Assembly (NCBI GenBank): GCA_963795795.1
Contig: CAWCJS010000008.1
Location: 62,001-126,000 of the forward strand
DNA from: Palsa-504 sp963795795
GTDB lineage: Bacteria > Actinomycetota > Actinomycetes > Streptosporangiales > Streptosporangiaceae
Direction of reading: 5' to 3'
DNA: 64,000 nucleotides
This document shows positions 44,621-54,271 of this stretch, in pieces. A program made the translations under genes and the position numbers. Positions within the stretch are counted from its first letter, which is position 1. Each line of letters opens with the position of its first letter. The notes below the pieces were generated by a model. That model saw only the letters and a program-made list of their open reading frames with translations. It had not been told where the DNA came from and did no database searches.

Positions 44621-47038
44621 CTAGACCAGGCCGGCCTGCAGCGCGAGCTTGGTCAGGTCGGTGCGGCGCCGGCAGCCGGTCTTGTCCCTGATCCGGTCCA
44701 GGTGCGAGCCGACGGTGCGGACGCTGATGTACAGCTGCCCGGCGATCTGCGCGTTCGTGCGGCCCTGGGCGACCAGGGTGACGAGCTCACGCTCCCTGGC
44801 GCTCAGCCTGGGCGCATCCGGTGCCGCACCGGGCTCCTGCACGCCTTCGCTCGACAGCAATACGGCGAACTCGGTGGCGGTGCCTAGGGTCATGGCCGCA
44901 CCGCGCTCCCGCGCGGCCTGGGTCCGGACGGGTCCCAGTTCCTGCTCGGCCTTCTGGCTCGCCTGCTGCCGACGAACCCTATCCTCCGGAAGGTCGTCCA
45001 CCGGAAACGCCTGAAGGTAGGTGGCATGAGCCGCCCAAGCGGTAAGGGCATCCGCCCAGCGCTGCCTGGCGGCACACAGGTGCCCGCACGCATCCAGGCA
45101 GTCGAGCAAGCGAACCCGGTATCCGACTTTGGAGGAAATCTCGATGCCCTGGCGGATGTGGGCGGCGGCCGCGGAGACATCGCCGAGCCGTAGCTCCAGG
45201 CCCGCGGCCAGGATCAGGAAGTCGGCCAGGCCGACCAGGTCACCGGCCTCGCGGGCCTGGGAGAGCTCAACCGCGCACCGCTGGCGTGCCTGGTCCAGCT
45301 GGCCAGCATCGACCAGGACGCGCGTCAGCGAGCTCAGCGCACATGCGGGCGAGCTTGCCGGGGATGCTGGCCGGGTCGATGCTCGCCGCTTCCCACGCCA
45401 GCGCCAGCAGATCATCGATCTGGCCTGCGGCCTGCGCCACTTCGCCGAGCGCGATCAGCGCACGAGCCTGACCAGCCGGATACCGAAACTCCCGGCCAAG
45501 GGCAAGCGCGCGGCCGGCACTTTCGCGAGCCTCGGGGAAGCGGTCGAAGTGCAAGAGCGCCCTGCCCTGGTTAGCCAGGGCATCCACCCAGGTGGGCGAA
45601 GGCGGCAGTGCTTCCGCCGCGGCGGCGGCTTCGGTGTAGTGATCGAGCGCCTGAGCCATGTCGAAGTAGCTGGCCAGCACGCCGAGCCAGTATTGCGCGG
45701 CGCACCAGCTGTGCTCACCGCGGCCAGCGTCGGCTGCCGCCGAGCGCAGGAGGGCGTATCCGCCCGTCGTTCGGCCCTGCTGGGCCCACCAGGGGGCCAG
45801 CGCGACGGCCAGGCGCAGCGCCGTGGCCCGGTCGTGTTCCAGGGCCCAGGTCAGGCCCTGCGACAGCGTGGCCTCTTCGGCGTCCAGCCAACGCTGCGCG
45901 GCCAGTTCCTCGGGGCCGGGCCGGGTCGCCACCGCCGCCTGCTCCGCTACCTGGAGCGCGTATCTGGCCAGGGCCGCGGCGGCTTCGGATCGCTCCCCGG
46001 CGGAGGTCAGCCGGTCCGCGCCGTAGGCTGCGCAGCGACTCCAGCATCAGGTAACGGGCCCGCCGATCGAGCCCGGGTTGCGGCGGGGTGAGCAGCGAGC
46101 AGTCGACCAGGTGCAAGACGGCCTGCTCGGCGGCCGGGCCTGCGACAGCGCCGGCGGCGTCGAGCGTGAACGAGGCCGGGAAGACGGCGAGCCACCGGAA
46201 GACTCGCTGCTCCTCCTCGCTCAGTAGCTGATAGCTCCAATCGGCGGTCGCGGTCAGGGATCGCTGCCGGACCGGTGCGCTCCGGTCCGTGCCGGTGAGC
46301 AGCCGAAACCGGTCATCGAGCCGGTCCACCAGCTGAGCCAGGCCGAGCGCCTCGACCCGGGCCGCGGCCAGCTCGATAGCCAGGGGCATCCCGTCCAGCC
46401 GCTTCACCAGCCGCGTCACTGGCGGGCCAGAATCGCCGTCCAGGATGAAATGCGAGTCAACCTGCCTGGCCCGGGCGGCGAACAACATCACCGCCTCCGA
46501 CGCCCCGGCCCCATCTTCTGGTCGGGGTAGCTCCAGCGGCGGCAGCCGGTAGCGCGCCTCCCCGGCGATGCCGACCGGCTCTCGGCTGGTCGCGAGCACC
46601 CGCACGTCGTCGGCGGCCGACAGCAGCCCCGCGCACATCTGCGCCACCGGGGTCAGCACGTGCTCGCAGTTGTCGAGCACCAGCAGCAGTTGCTGCCTGA
46701 CCAGCGCCATCACCAGCGAGTCCAGCACCGGGACGTCGGGAGCCTGGTGCAGGCCGAGCGCCGTTGCCACGGCCGCGGGCACCAGGTCAGGGTCTGATAC
46801 CCCGGCCAGCTCCACCAGCCACACCCCGTCGGCGAACTGGCCGGCCACCTGGCCCGCCACCTCGGCGGCCAGCCGCGTCTTGCCCACCCCGCCCGGGCCG
46901 GACGACGGTGACGAGGCGGTATTCGCGGAGCAGCGCGGCTACCTCGTCCAGCTGGCTGGCGCGGCCGACGAAGCTGGTCAGGGCGCGCGCGAATCCGTGC
47001 AGGCCCGCCAGCGCCGGTCCGGCCGCGCCCTGGCTCAC
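44621..47038 (-). pseudogene. LuxR-family ATPase regulator broken by three frameshifts
   Basis: Reconstructed, this is one protein of about 800 aa. It starts near ATG 47038 (GFARALTSFVGRASQLDEVA) and continues with a P-loop readable as GPGGVGKTRLAAE after an indel near 46900. Then come LLLVLDNCEHVL (Walker B) and WLAVFPASFTLD. A second indel near 46029 restores AYGADRLTSAGERSEAAAAL, and a third near 45338 joins MCALSSLTRVLVDAG. The C-terminus is a LuxR helix-turn-helix (LSARERELVTLVAQGRTNAQ, VGSHLDRIRDK). Three indels would kill the gene if real; clustered sequence errors are as likely. Confidence 0.8.
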
Positions 47039-47082
47039 GCCTATACCTTAGACCGTGTTAGTGCCGCAGATCACACTTGAAA

Positions 47083-47094
47083 TCTGATATCAGA
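47083..47094. promoter_or_regulatory. Palindrome upstream of the ABC exporter
   Basis: TCTGATATCAGA is a 12-bp perfect palindrome in an AT-rich patch 41 bp before the ATPase start. It is a possible repressor site; no cognate regulator is evident. Confidence 0.45.
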
Positions 47095-47135
47095 ATGATA
47101 AGCTCGTGCTACCTGGATAAATAGAGGAGACGGAC

Positions 47136-47903
47136 ATGGGCGAGGCAGCGATCGCAGTCACCGGGCTGCGAAAGAGTTTCGGTCCCAAGGAGGCCGTGGC
47201 GGGCATCGATCTGGAGATCGCGGCCGGGTCGCTCGCCGGGCTGGTGGGGCCGAACGGGGCAGGGAAAACCACCTCCCTGTCGATGATGACCGGGCTGCTG
47301 CGGCCGGACAGCGGCCGGGTCCTGGTCAAGGGGCTAGACATGTGGGCCGACCCGCCCGCGGCCAAGGCCATCATCGGGGTCGTGCCGGCCGAGGCCAGGG
47401 TGTTCGAGCGGCTCAGCGGTGAGGAACTGCTGGAGTACGCCGGGCGGCTCCGCGGGATGGCCGCCGACGAGGCCCGCTCGCGGGCGAAGCAGCTACTCGA
47501 CGTGCTCGACCTGACCGAGGACGCCAAGCGGCTGGTCGCCGACTACTCCACCGGAATGCGCAAGAAGGCCATGCTCGGCTGCGCCCTGATCCACAACCCG
47601 GCGGTGCTGTTCCTGGACGAGCCGCTGGAAGGCGTCGACCCGGTCTCCGCCGACGTCATCCGCCGGCTGCTGACCCGCTTCGTCAGCTCGGGCTCCACCG
47701 TGCTGTTCTCCAGCCACGTCATGGAGCTCGTCGAGCAGATCTGCGACCACGTCTCCATCATCGACAAGGGCAAGATCGTGATCACCGGTACGACCGATGA
47801 GGTCCGCGGCGGCAAGACCCTGCAGCGGGCGTTCATCGACCTGGTCGGTTCCAGGGCCAACGACGAGGAGGTGCTGTCATGGCTCGGCTCCTCGTCCAAC
47901 TGA
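47136..47903 (+). CDS. ABC transporter ATP-binding protein
   Basis: A 255-aa exporter-type ATPase. Walker A GLVGPNGAGKTTSLSMM, signature-equivalent YSTGMRKKAML, Walker B AVLFLDEPLEGVD and switch His in LFSSHVMELV are all present. GAGGAG precedes the ATG. Its end overlaps the permease start by 25 bp, so the pair is translationally coupled. The substrate is unknown; the family includes drug, lipid and polysaccharide exporters. Confidence 0.9.
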   Translation: MGEAAIAVTGLRKSFGPKEAVAGIDLEIAAGSLAGLVGPNGAGKTTSLSMMTGLLRPDSGRVLVKGLDMWADPPAAKAIIGVVPAEARVFERLSGEELLEYAGRLRGMAADEARSRAKQLLDVLDLTEDAKRLVADYSTGMRKKAMLGCALIHNPAVLFLDEPLEGVDPVSADVIRRLLTRFVSSGSTVLFSSHVMELVEQICDHVSIIDKGKIVITGTTDEVRGGKTLQRAFIDLVGSRANDEEVLSWLGSSSN

Positions 47904-49465
47904 AGCTGCGCCTGCTGTTCAACGCGCTGCGCGCGTCGAGCGGGGCCCGGATCGCCTTCGTGCTCAGCACGATCCTGGCGGTGCTGATCGCGGGCGGCGT
48001 CTTCTACCTCCTGTCCATACTGCGCGGCGACGGCATCGCGGCGGCGGACCTGACCACGGTGATCTTCTGCTTCTTCGGGGTCGCGTGGCTGGTCCTGCCG
48101 CTCGTCGTCTTCGGCCTCGACAGCACCCTGGACCCCGCCACGCTGGCGCTCTACCCGGTCCGCATGCGCCCGCTCGCGGTGGGACTGCTGGCCGCCTCGG
48201 CGACCGGCGCGTGGCCAGCGGCCACCCTGCTCGGCCTGCTCGGGGTGACCATCGGGCTGGCCCACGGCGCGCTCGCAGAGCTCATCGCGCTGGTCGCGGT
48301 GGTGCTGATGGTGCTGTTCTGCATCACGATGGCCCGGTTCGTGACGACGAGCCTGGCCGGGATGCTGCGCTCGCGCCGCGGCAAGGATTTCGCTGCCCTC
48401 CTGTTCATCCCGATCTTCGCGATATACGAGGGCTTCTTCCAGATCCTGCCGAAGCTGGCCTCCGAGGGCGCGCTGACCGCCTCGAGTTTCGGTGGCGTGG
48501 ACACGTGGCTGCGGTGGCTACCGCCGGGCCTGGCCGTGCACGCGATCTACGACGCCTCCACGGGGCACGCCGGCACTGCGTTGCTGCGCCTGGCGGTGCT
48601 GGCCGGCATCATCGTCGTGCTCGGCCTGCTGTGGATCCGGTCGCTCGGCCGCGCCCTGGTGACGACCGATACCTCCACGCAGTCGGCGGTGCGCGGTACG
48701 GCGCTCCCGTTCGCGCGGTACGGCCTGCGCGGGACGGTGGCCGCCCGGTTCTGGCTCTACCAGCGGCGCGAGCCCTTCGCGTTCATCTACTGGGCCATCA
48801 CCGCGGTCATCATGGCGGTCGTGGCGTTCAGGCTCGTCCTGACCCCGGACTGGTTCGGTGGCCTGATCGCCAGCGGCGTCGCCGGGGGCGCGTTCGTGGG
48901 TGCCTTCCACAGCAACGCGATCGGGTTTTCCGGACCGGGGTTCGGCTTGGAGGCGTCGGCGCTGAACGGCCGGCGCGCGCTGCGGGCCTACTTCTCCGGG
49001 CAGAACATCGCGTACGGCGTGATCGCGGTGCCGCTGGTCACGGCGGTCGGGTTCGTCCTGGCGGTCGTGGCCAAGCATCCGATGGACGGGTTCGTGACCA
49101 TGGCGGTAGGCCTGGCTGCCATCGGTGCGGGCCTGGCCATGGCCAACATCTTCACCGTCACGACGGCTTACCCGGTGGAAAAGCGGGGCGGCACCCCCAT
49201 GCCCAGGGCGACCACCGGACACAACGGCGAGGCGGCCGCGTCGCAGCTCGTCACCCTGCTCAGCGTAGGGCTGGGGGCCACGCCGATGATCCTCGCCGCC
49301 GTGTTCACCCAGTCGGTTACCCCGGCGGTCCGGTTGCCGGCGCTCGTGCTGGGCGGGGCCGTATACGGCCTGGCGCTGGCCTGGGCCGGCGTACGCGCCG
49401 CCGCCAACCTCGCCGACCAGAAGCTGCCGGAACTAGCGCAGATCGCCATCCAGAGTTCCCTGTAG
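47879..49465 (+). CDS. ABC exporter permease
   Basis: A 528-aa polytopic membrane protein with about 12 hydrophobic segments, for example IAFVLSTILAVLIAGGVFYL, VIFCFFGVAWLVLPLVVFGL and FIYWAITAVIMAVVAF. It is about twice the length of an ABC-2 permease, consistent with two fused halves. It overlaps the ATPase gene and ends before a strong hairpin that also serves the convergent ligase gene. Confidence 0.85.
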   Translation: MARLLVQLKLRLLFNALRASSGARIAFVLSTILAVLIAGGVFYLLSILRGDGIAAADLTTVIFCFFGVAWLVLPLVVFGLDSTLDPATLALYPVRMRPLAVGLLAASATGAWPAATLLGLLGVTIGLAHGALAELIALVAVVLMVLFCITMARFVTTSLAGMLRSRRGKDFAALLFIPIFAIYEGFFQILPKLASEGALTASSFGGVDTWLRWLPPGLAVHAIYDASTGHAGTALLRLAVLAGIIVVLGLLWIRSLGRALVTTDTSTQSAVRGTALPFARYGLRGTVAARFWLYQRREPFAFIYWAITAVIMAVVAFRLVLTPDWFGGLIASGVAGGAFVGAFHSNAIGFSGPGFGLEASALNGRRALRAYFSGQNIAYGVIAVPLVTAVGFVLAVVAKHPMDGFVTMAVGLAAIGAGLAMANIFTVTTAYPVEKRGGTPMPRATTGHNGEAAASQLVTLLSVGLGATPMILAAVFTQSVTPAVRLPALVLGGAVYGLALAWAGVRAAANLADQKLPELAQIAIQSSL

Positions 49466-49485
49466 GGACGCCTCCGCGTGGCGGG

Positions 49486-49518
49486 GTCCGCCTGGCATAC
49501 CGGGGCTGCCAGGCGGAC
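49486..49518. terminator. Bidirectional terminator hairpin
   Basis: GTCCGCCTGGCA and TGCCAGGCGGAC form a perfect 12-bp stem with a 9-nt loop between the convergent permease and ligase genes. Confidence 0.75.
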
Positions 49519-49530
49519 CTGGCGTTATGT

Positions 49531-51135
49531 CTACGCGGGGCCGGCGAGGCTTTCGCGCAGCTTGAACTTCTGGATCTTGCCCGAGGGTGTCAGCGGGAAG
49601 GCGTCGACGAACTCCCAGCGCGCGGGGGTCTTGTACGGCGCCAGCCGCTCCCGGCAGTACGCCCGCAGCTCTTGGGGGTCCGGCGCGGACTGACCGGGGG
49701 TTTTTGGGTCCACGCGGATGAAGGCCGCGACCACCTCACCCCACTGCGGGTCAGGCACCCCGATGACCGCCACCTCGGCGATGGCCGGGTGATCGAACAG
49801 GACGTCCTCGATCTCGCGCGGGTAGATGTTCTCGCCGCCGCGGATGATCATGTCCTTGATCCGGCCCTCGATGCGCAGGTAGCCACGGTCGTCGAGCGAC
49901 GCCAGGTCCCCGGTGTGGTACCAGCCGTCGGCGTCGATGGCGGCCGCCGTGGCCTGCGGGGCGTCGTGGTAGCCGCGCATGAGCATGTACCCGCGGGCGC
50001 ACAGTTCGCCTGGCTCCCCGAAGGGGACCGGCTCGCCGGTCACCGGGTCAACGACCTGGACCTCCGTCTGTGGCATGGGCGAGCCCAGCGTCTCGGCCCG
50101 GTCCTGCTCGGAGTCGTCGAGCTTGACCTGGGTGACCAGCGGAGAGCATTCGGTGGTCCCGAACACGATGCTGAAGCGGAGGCCCAGGCTCCGTTCGACC
50201 CGCCGGACCAGCTCGGCGGGCACCGGCGATCCCCCGGAGACGGCGGCCCGCAGGCTGGACAAGTCACGCTTTGGGAAATCGGGGTGGTCGAGCATGGCGA
50301 TCATCATGGTCGGCACGCCCGCGAAGACCGCCGCCCGCTCGGACTCGAACAGCTCGAGCACCAGGGCCGGGTCGAAGGCCAGCACGGGCACGTGCACGGC
50401 CAGGGCCTGCAGGGCGCCCAGCACGGCCATGCCGCACCCCGCCGTGTGGAACAGCGGCATCGGGTTGACCAGGGTCTCGCCGGGCTTCATGCCGATGCGT
50501 TCGGCGTAAAAGCGGGCGTTGTTGGTCAGGCCGCGGTGGGTCAGCTCGGCGCCCTTGGGGAAGCCGGTGGTGCCCGAGGTGTACTGGATCTGCGCGATGT
50601 CGTCCGGCGTCACGTCGGGCAGGACCGCGCGGGCGGGCGCGGTGGCCAGGAAGTCCTCCCACTGCGTGAAGAGGACCACCTCCCGCAGCGCGGGGACCTC
50701 CGGCCTGACCTCCTCGAGGTAGGCCGCCATCGGGCTGCGGAACTCGGGGACGAGGAAGATCCCGGACGCTCCGGACTGCTTCAGCACGTACGCCAGTTCG
50801 GCGGCGCGGAACGCGGGGTTGACGGTCACCAGGACGACCCCGGCCAGACCGGCCGCGAACTCCAGGATCACCCACTCGGGCAGGTTGGGCGCCCACACGG
50901 CCACCCGCTCGCCGGGGGCGAACCGGGCGGTCAGCGCGCGCGCCGCCTGTTCGGCCTCCGCCAGTAGCTGTTCGTAGGTCCAGCGCTTGCGCGCGGCCGG
51001 ATCGGGGAGGCCGCCGACCATGGCCAGCAGCTGCGGCCCGGCGGCCGCCGCCGCCCGCAGGATCCCCCCGACCGTGGTCTCCTTGACGGGCACCGACGTG
51101 TCGGCGGGCCAGTACGACATCGACACCGTGGTCAT
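49531..51135 (-). CDS. AMP-forming acyl-CoA ligase (fatty-acid CoA ligase-like)
   Basis: A 534-aa ANL-superfamily enzyme; ATG 51135 follows GGGAGG by 4-5 nt. The motifs are complete: YTSGTTGFPKGAELTHRG, FGTTECSP, GWYHTGDLASLDDRGYLRI, and PSGKIQKFKLR with the catalytic Lys. It activates a carboxylate with ATP and transfers it to CoA; the chain length cannot be read off. It is divergent from the TetR-ferredoxin-P450 operon, which suggests control by the same TetR protein and a shared lipid or sterol-like pathway. Confidence 0.88.
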   Translation of the reverse strand: MTTVSMSYWPADTSVPVKETTVGGILRAAAAAGPQLLAMVGGLPDPAARKRWTYEQLLAEAEQAARALTARFAPGERVAVWAPNLPEWVILEFAAGLAGVVLVTVNPAFRAAELAYVLKQSGASGIFLVPEFRSPMAAYLEEVRPEVPALREVVLFTQWEDFLATAPARAVLPDVTPDDIAQIQYTSGTTGFPKGAELTHRGLTNNARFYAERIGMKPGETLVNPMPLFHTAGCGMAVLGALQALAVHVPVLAFDPALVLELFESERAAVFAGVPTMMIAMLDHPDFPKRDLSSLRAAVSGGSPVPAELVRRVERSLGLRFSIVFGTTECSPLVTQVKLDDSEQDRAETLGSPMPQTEVQVVDPVTGEPVPFGEPGELCARGYMLMRGYHDAPQATAAAIDADGWYHTGDLASLDDRGYLRIEGRIKDMIIRGGENIYPREIEDVLFDHPAIAEVAVIGVPDPQWGEVVAAFIRVDPKTPGQSAPDPQELRAYCRERLAPYKTPARWEFVDAFPLTPSGKIQKFKLRESLAGPA

Positions 51136-51232
51136 GGGAGCCTCCCAGCGCTGTGCACCGATCATAGCCAGGGGATTTTGCGCCTGGCTGCGGTCGCCGG
51201 GGCGCGGCTTCTGGCCGGCTTCGGCGCGGCTC

Positions 51233-51261
51233 TTGACGAATCATATGAACGTTCGTTTAAT
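51233..51261 (+). promoter_or_regulatory. TetR promoter with overlapping operator
   Basis: TTGACG, 17 bp, then TTTAAT: near-consensus spacing and hexamers. The expected start of transcription is about 51268-51269, at ATG 51269, so the mRNA would be leaderless. The spacer and -10 hold TGAACGTTCGTTTA, a TetR-like inverted repeat. Confidence 0.65.
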
Positions 51262-51268
51262 TTCTTGC

Positions 51269-51886
51269 ATGGGGCGCATCGCGGGCGTCACCGCGGCCGA
51301 GACCCGGGAGCGGCTGCTCCGGGCGGCCGCCGACATGTTCGCCGAGCGCGGGTACGACGGTACCCGGGTGGCCGACATCGCCGCGGCCGCGGGCCTGAGC
51401 AACGGCGCGCTGTACGCGCACTTCTCCTCCAAGGCCGAACTGCTGGTGGGCGCGCTGCGCGCGCACGGGCGGCAACTGCTCGCGGAGCTGTTCGCCACCG
51501 ATCCCAGCCGGTCGGTCACGGACCTGCTGCTCGCGGTCGGCCGGTGCCTGCCCCGTCGGCGCGAACCCTCCGGTTACCTCATCGTCGAGGCGCTGGTCGC
51601 GGCCCGCCGTGACCAGGATGTCGCCGTGCCGATGCGTGACTACATGGGCGAGCGGGCCGACTGGATGGCCGATCTCATGCGCGTCGCCCAGACCGGCGGC
51701 GAGCTCGACCCCGCCCTGTCGCCGGACGCGCTCGCGCACTTCTGCCTCCTGCTCGCGATGGGCAGCGCCCTGATCACGCCGGAGTTGCACGCGGTCGGCG
51801 AGGCGGAGTGGGCCGACCTGCTCAATCGCCTGGTCACCGCCTTCGCCCCGACGGTTGTTACCACACAGACAGGAACAACGCAGTGA
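51269..51886 (+). CDS. TetR-family transcriptional regulator
   Basis: A 205-aa repressor. The N-terminal helix-turn-helix reads ETRERLLRAAADMFAERGYD and VADIAAAAGLSNGALYAHFS. ATG 51269 is preferred over ATG 51245 because the predicted transcript starts there and the upstream ATG lies inside the operator. Its stop overlaps the ferredoxin start by GTGA. It probably represses its own operon and perhaps the divergent ligase. Ligand unknown. Confidence 0.88.
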   Translation: MGRIAGVTAAETRERLLRAAADMFAERGYDGTRVADIAAAAGLSNGALYAHFSSKAELLVGALRAHGRQLLAELFATDPSRSVTDLLLAVGRCLPRRREPSGYLIVEALVAARRDQDVAVPMRDYMGERADWMADLMRVAQTGGELDPALSPDALAHFCLLLAMGSALITPELHAVGEAEWADLLNRLVTAFAPTVVTTQTGTTQ

Positions 51887-52092
51887 AAGTAACGGTGCAG
51901 ATCAACCACGAGCGTTGCCAGGGGCACGGCCGCTGCTACGACCTGGCACCCGGCCTGTTCGGCGACGACGACGAGGGCTACGGGACGGTACTGGGCGACG
52001 GCACGGTGCCGCCCGGCCTGGAGCATGACGCGCGCCTGGCGGAACTGAACTGCCCCGAGCACGCGGTCGAACTGCTACTCGAGGAGGCGTGA
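51883..52092 (+). CDS. 3Fe-4S ferredoxin
   Basis: A 69-aa ferredoxin. Its cluster ligands are CQGHGRC (C-x5-C) and NCPEHAVELL. The three-Cys pattern is typical of P450-partner 3Fe-4S ferredoxins. GTG 51883 overlaps the TetR stop. It ends 1 bp before the P450 ATG, so it is the electron donor for that enzyme. Confidence 0.9.
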   Translation: MKVTVQINHERCQGHGRCYDLAPGLFGDDDEGYGTVLGDGTVPPGLEHDARLAELNCPEHAVELLLEEA

Positions 52093-52093
52093 C

Positions 52094-53368
52094 ATGTCCG
52101 CCGATGAGCGTTTCACCGAGGAATACCTGCGGGCCGGCGGGGACGATGCGCCGCTCGGGGTGCGGAACGAGGTCATCACCGGTCCCGTCTCGGACTGGGC
52201 GACCGACTTCTCCCACCTCGAACCGGAGTGGGCCGCCGACCCCTACCGGATCCAGGACGACCTGCGGCAGCGCTGCCCGATCGCGCACACCGCGCGGTTC
52301 GGCGGCGCGTGGCTGCCCACCAGGTACGAGGACGTCGCGGCGATCGCCTACGACACCGACCGGTTCTCCTCCCGGTCGATCATCCTGAGCAACTTCCGGC
52401 CGCCCCGCGAGTTCGCGCCGGTCGGCGGCTCGCCGCCCATCTCCTCCGACCCGCCCTTCCACCACGACGCGCGCAAGCTCCTGCTCCCCGCGTTCACCAA
52501 GTCCGAGATCGCGAAGCAGGAGGCGGGGACGAGGAGGTTCTGTCATGCGCTGATCGACGCGTTCGGGGACCGGGACGTCGTGGACGCCGCGACCGAGTAC
52601 GCGCAGCACATCCCGATGCGGGTCATCGCCGACATGCTCGGCTTCCCCCCGGAGGACGGGCCGCAGTTCCGTGAGTTCGTGGAGGACCTGCTCGAGGGGA
52701 TCAACCTGCCGCAGGATGAGCGCATCGAGCGCGTGGGGCGGATGTTCGAGTACCTGCTCGCGCAGGTCCACGACCATATCGACCGCCCGCGCGAAGACCT
52801 CACTACTTATCTCCTGAACGCCGAACTCTACGGGCGCAAGCTCGAACCGGGTCACGTGGTCGGTGCGATGGCCCTGCTGCTCGTCGCCGGGATCGACACG
52901 TCCTGGAGCGCGATCGGCGCATCGCTGTGGCACCTGGCCAAGACCCCGGGCGACCGTCGCAGATTGCTGGCCGAGCCCGCGCTGCTGCCGACCGCGATCG
53001 AGGAGTTCCTGCGCGCCTACGCGCCGGTCACCATGGCGCGGCTGGTGAAGCAGGACATGGACTGGCACGGCGTCGAGATGGCGGCCGAGGACTGGATCCT
53101 GCTGTCGTTCCCGGCGGCCAACCGCGACCCGGCGCAGTTCGACCGCGCCGATGAGGTCGTCATCGACCGCGAGGTCAACCGGCACGCCGCGTTCGGGCTC
53201 GGCATCCACCGCTGCCTGGGGTCGCATCTGGCCCGGATGGAACTGCGGGTCGCCCTCGAGGTCTGGCTCGAGCGGATCGGCGAGTTCAGCCTGGCGGACC
53301 CGTCGGCGGTGACCTGGGCGGCCGGCCAGATCCGCGGACCGCGCACGCTCCCGCTGCGGATCGGCTGA
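52094..53368 (+). CDS. Cytochrome P450
   Basis: A 424-aa soluble bacterial P450. The heme loop is AFGLGIHRCLG with Cys374, the I-helix is LLLVAGIDTSWSAIG, the K-helix ExxR is in AIEEFLRAYAP, and the downstream PAANRDPAQFD is typical. The I-helix has Asp-Thr, as needed for oxygen activation. Fed by the adjacent ferredoxin; the reductase is not in the window. The divergent acyl-CoA ligase hints at a fatty-acid, sterol or terpenoid substrate; the CYP family cannot be set from sequence alone. Confidence 0.92.
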   Translation: MSADERFTEEYLRAGGDDAPLGVRNEVITGPVSDWATDFSHLEPEWAADPYRIQDDLRQRCPIAHTARFGGAWLPTRYEDVAAIAYDTDRFSSRSIILSNFRPPREFAPVGGSPPISSDPPFHHDARKLLLPAFTKSEIAKQEAGTRRFCHALIDAFGDRDVVDAATEYAQHIPMRVIADMLGFPPEDGPQFREFVEDLLEGINLPQDERIERVGRMFEYLLAQVHDHIDRPREDLTTYLLNAELYGRKLEPGHVVGAMALLLVAGIDTSWSAIGASLWHLAKTPGDRRRLLAEPALLPTAIEEFLRAYAPVTMARLVKQDMDWHGVEMAAEDWILLSFPAANRDPAQFDRADEVVIDREVNRHAAFGLGIHRCLGSHLARMELRVALEVWLERIGEFSLADPSAVTWAAGQIRGPRTLPLRIG

Positions 53369-53430
53369 CGGCGCTGCGGGCGGTTAGCCCCGGTCTGGCT
53401 CACGGCCCTGGCCGGTGGCATGATCGTCCT

Positions 53431-53679
53431 GTGTCCGTATCCCTGTTCGAACATAAGCCGCGGCAATGCCCGTTCGGTCATAGATTGTGGCCGGGCATGG
53501 GGCAGGTGGGGTGGCGGCCGTGCATCTGCGCGCCCGCGCTGGAGGCCAGCGAGCGCGGGCGCGGCATGGGGCACATCTGGGTGTCGTGCAACGCTTGCCA
53601 CGACGAGTCGCGGCGGACCACGTTCTACGAGCCGCCGCACGACGCCGGGCGCGGGCCGAGGAGGGCGCAGGATGGGTGA
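53431..53679 (+). CDS. Small Cys-rich zinc-ribbon-like protein
   Basis: An 82-aa protein starting at GTG 53431. It has RQCPFGHRLWPG, WRPCICAP and WVSCNACHDESR, giving two CxxC-type pairs plus a His, a plausible zinc ribbon. The FYEPPHD tail looks conserved. It overlaps the MarR gene start by 8 bp, so the two are co-expressed. Small proteins of this type are common in actinobacteria with no assigned role. Confidence 0.65.
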   Translation: MSVSLFEHKPRQCPFGHRLWPGMGQVGWRPCICAPALEASERGRGMGHIWVSCNACHDESRRTTFYEPPHDAGRGPRRAQDG

Positions 53680-54271
53680 CGGCGGAGCGGACCGCGACAT
53701 CTCGCTGTTGTTTGACGTGTTCGTGGTCCATCAGCGCGTGCGGGCGCTGCTGGCCCGCGCCCTGGCCGGGAGCGAGCTACGGGCCGATGAGTACGCGGTG
53801 TACAGCGTGCTGTTCGAGCGCGGGTCGCTGACGCCGACGCAGCTCGCGGCCGGCCTGGCCATGCCGGTGACGACCGTCCTGGATTACCTGCGGGTGATGA
53901 CGCGGCGCGGGCATATCGGGCGGGCCAGGAACCCCGCGGACGGCCGCTCGTACACCGTCTCGCTGACGATGGAGGGCCTGAGCGCGCACCGGCGCACCAA
54001 CGCTGAGTGGGAGGTGGCGGTGCGGGGGCTGGAGGACGCCCTGAGCATGCCGGTGGCGCAGGTCCGCGCGGCGTTGCAGGCGCTCGATGACGCCGCGGGC
54101 GAGGCGCTGGCGCGGTTCGCGGAGGACTCCGAGCGGGTCGGCGCAGGCTCCCAGCGGGTCGGCGCAGGCTCCGAGCGGGTCGGCGCAGGCTCCGAGCGGG
54201 TCGGCGCAGGCTCCGAGCGGGTCGGCGCAGGCTCCGAGGAGGTCGGCGTAGGTCAAGCGTGCAGTCAATGA
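53672..54271 (+). CDS. MarR-like winged-helix regulator with heptad-repeat tail
   Basis: A 199-aa protein; ATG 53672 has GAGGAGGG 6 nt upstream. Residues 1-150 form a MarR-type fold: LRADEYAVYSVLFERGSLTP, TQLAAGLAMPVTTVLDYLRV and the wing RARNPADGRSYTVSLT. The tail is five or six copies of ERVGAGS, encoded by 21-bp repeats, with no counterpart in usual MarR proteins. Ligand and targets unknown; no operator was identified. Confidence 0.78.
   Translation: MGDGGADRDISLLFDVFVVHQRVRALLARALAGSELRADEYAVYSVLFERGSLTPTQLAAGLAMPVTTVLDYLRVMTRRGHIGRARNPADGRSYTVSLTMEGLSAHRRTNAEWEVAVRGLEDALSMPVAQVRAALQALDDAAGEALARFAEDSERVGAGSQRVGAGSERVGAGSERVGAGSERVGAGSEEVGVGQACSQ
54131..54256 (+). repeat. 21-bp tandem repeat, about 6 copies
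   Basis: Units of GAGCGGGTCGGCGCAGGCTC plus C; five near-perfect (54131-54235) and one degenerate. In frame, so length can change without frameshift. Confidence 0.88.

Noticed and set aside
47797..50967. 1056-codon open frame on the plus strand
   Set aside because: It shadows the ABC genes in another frame and the ligase in antisense; composition is Arg/Gly-rich and no family motif appears.
54131..54256. 21-bp repeats considered as CRISPR or iterons
   Set aside because: Contiguous, in frame, without spacers; they encode a protein tail.
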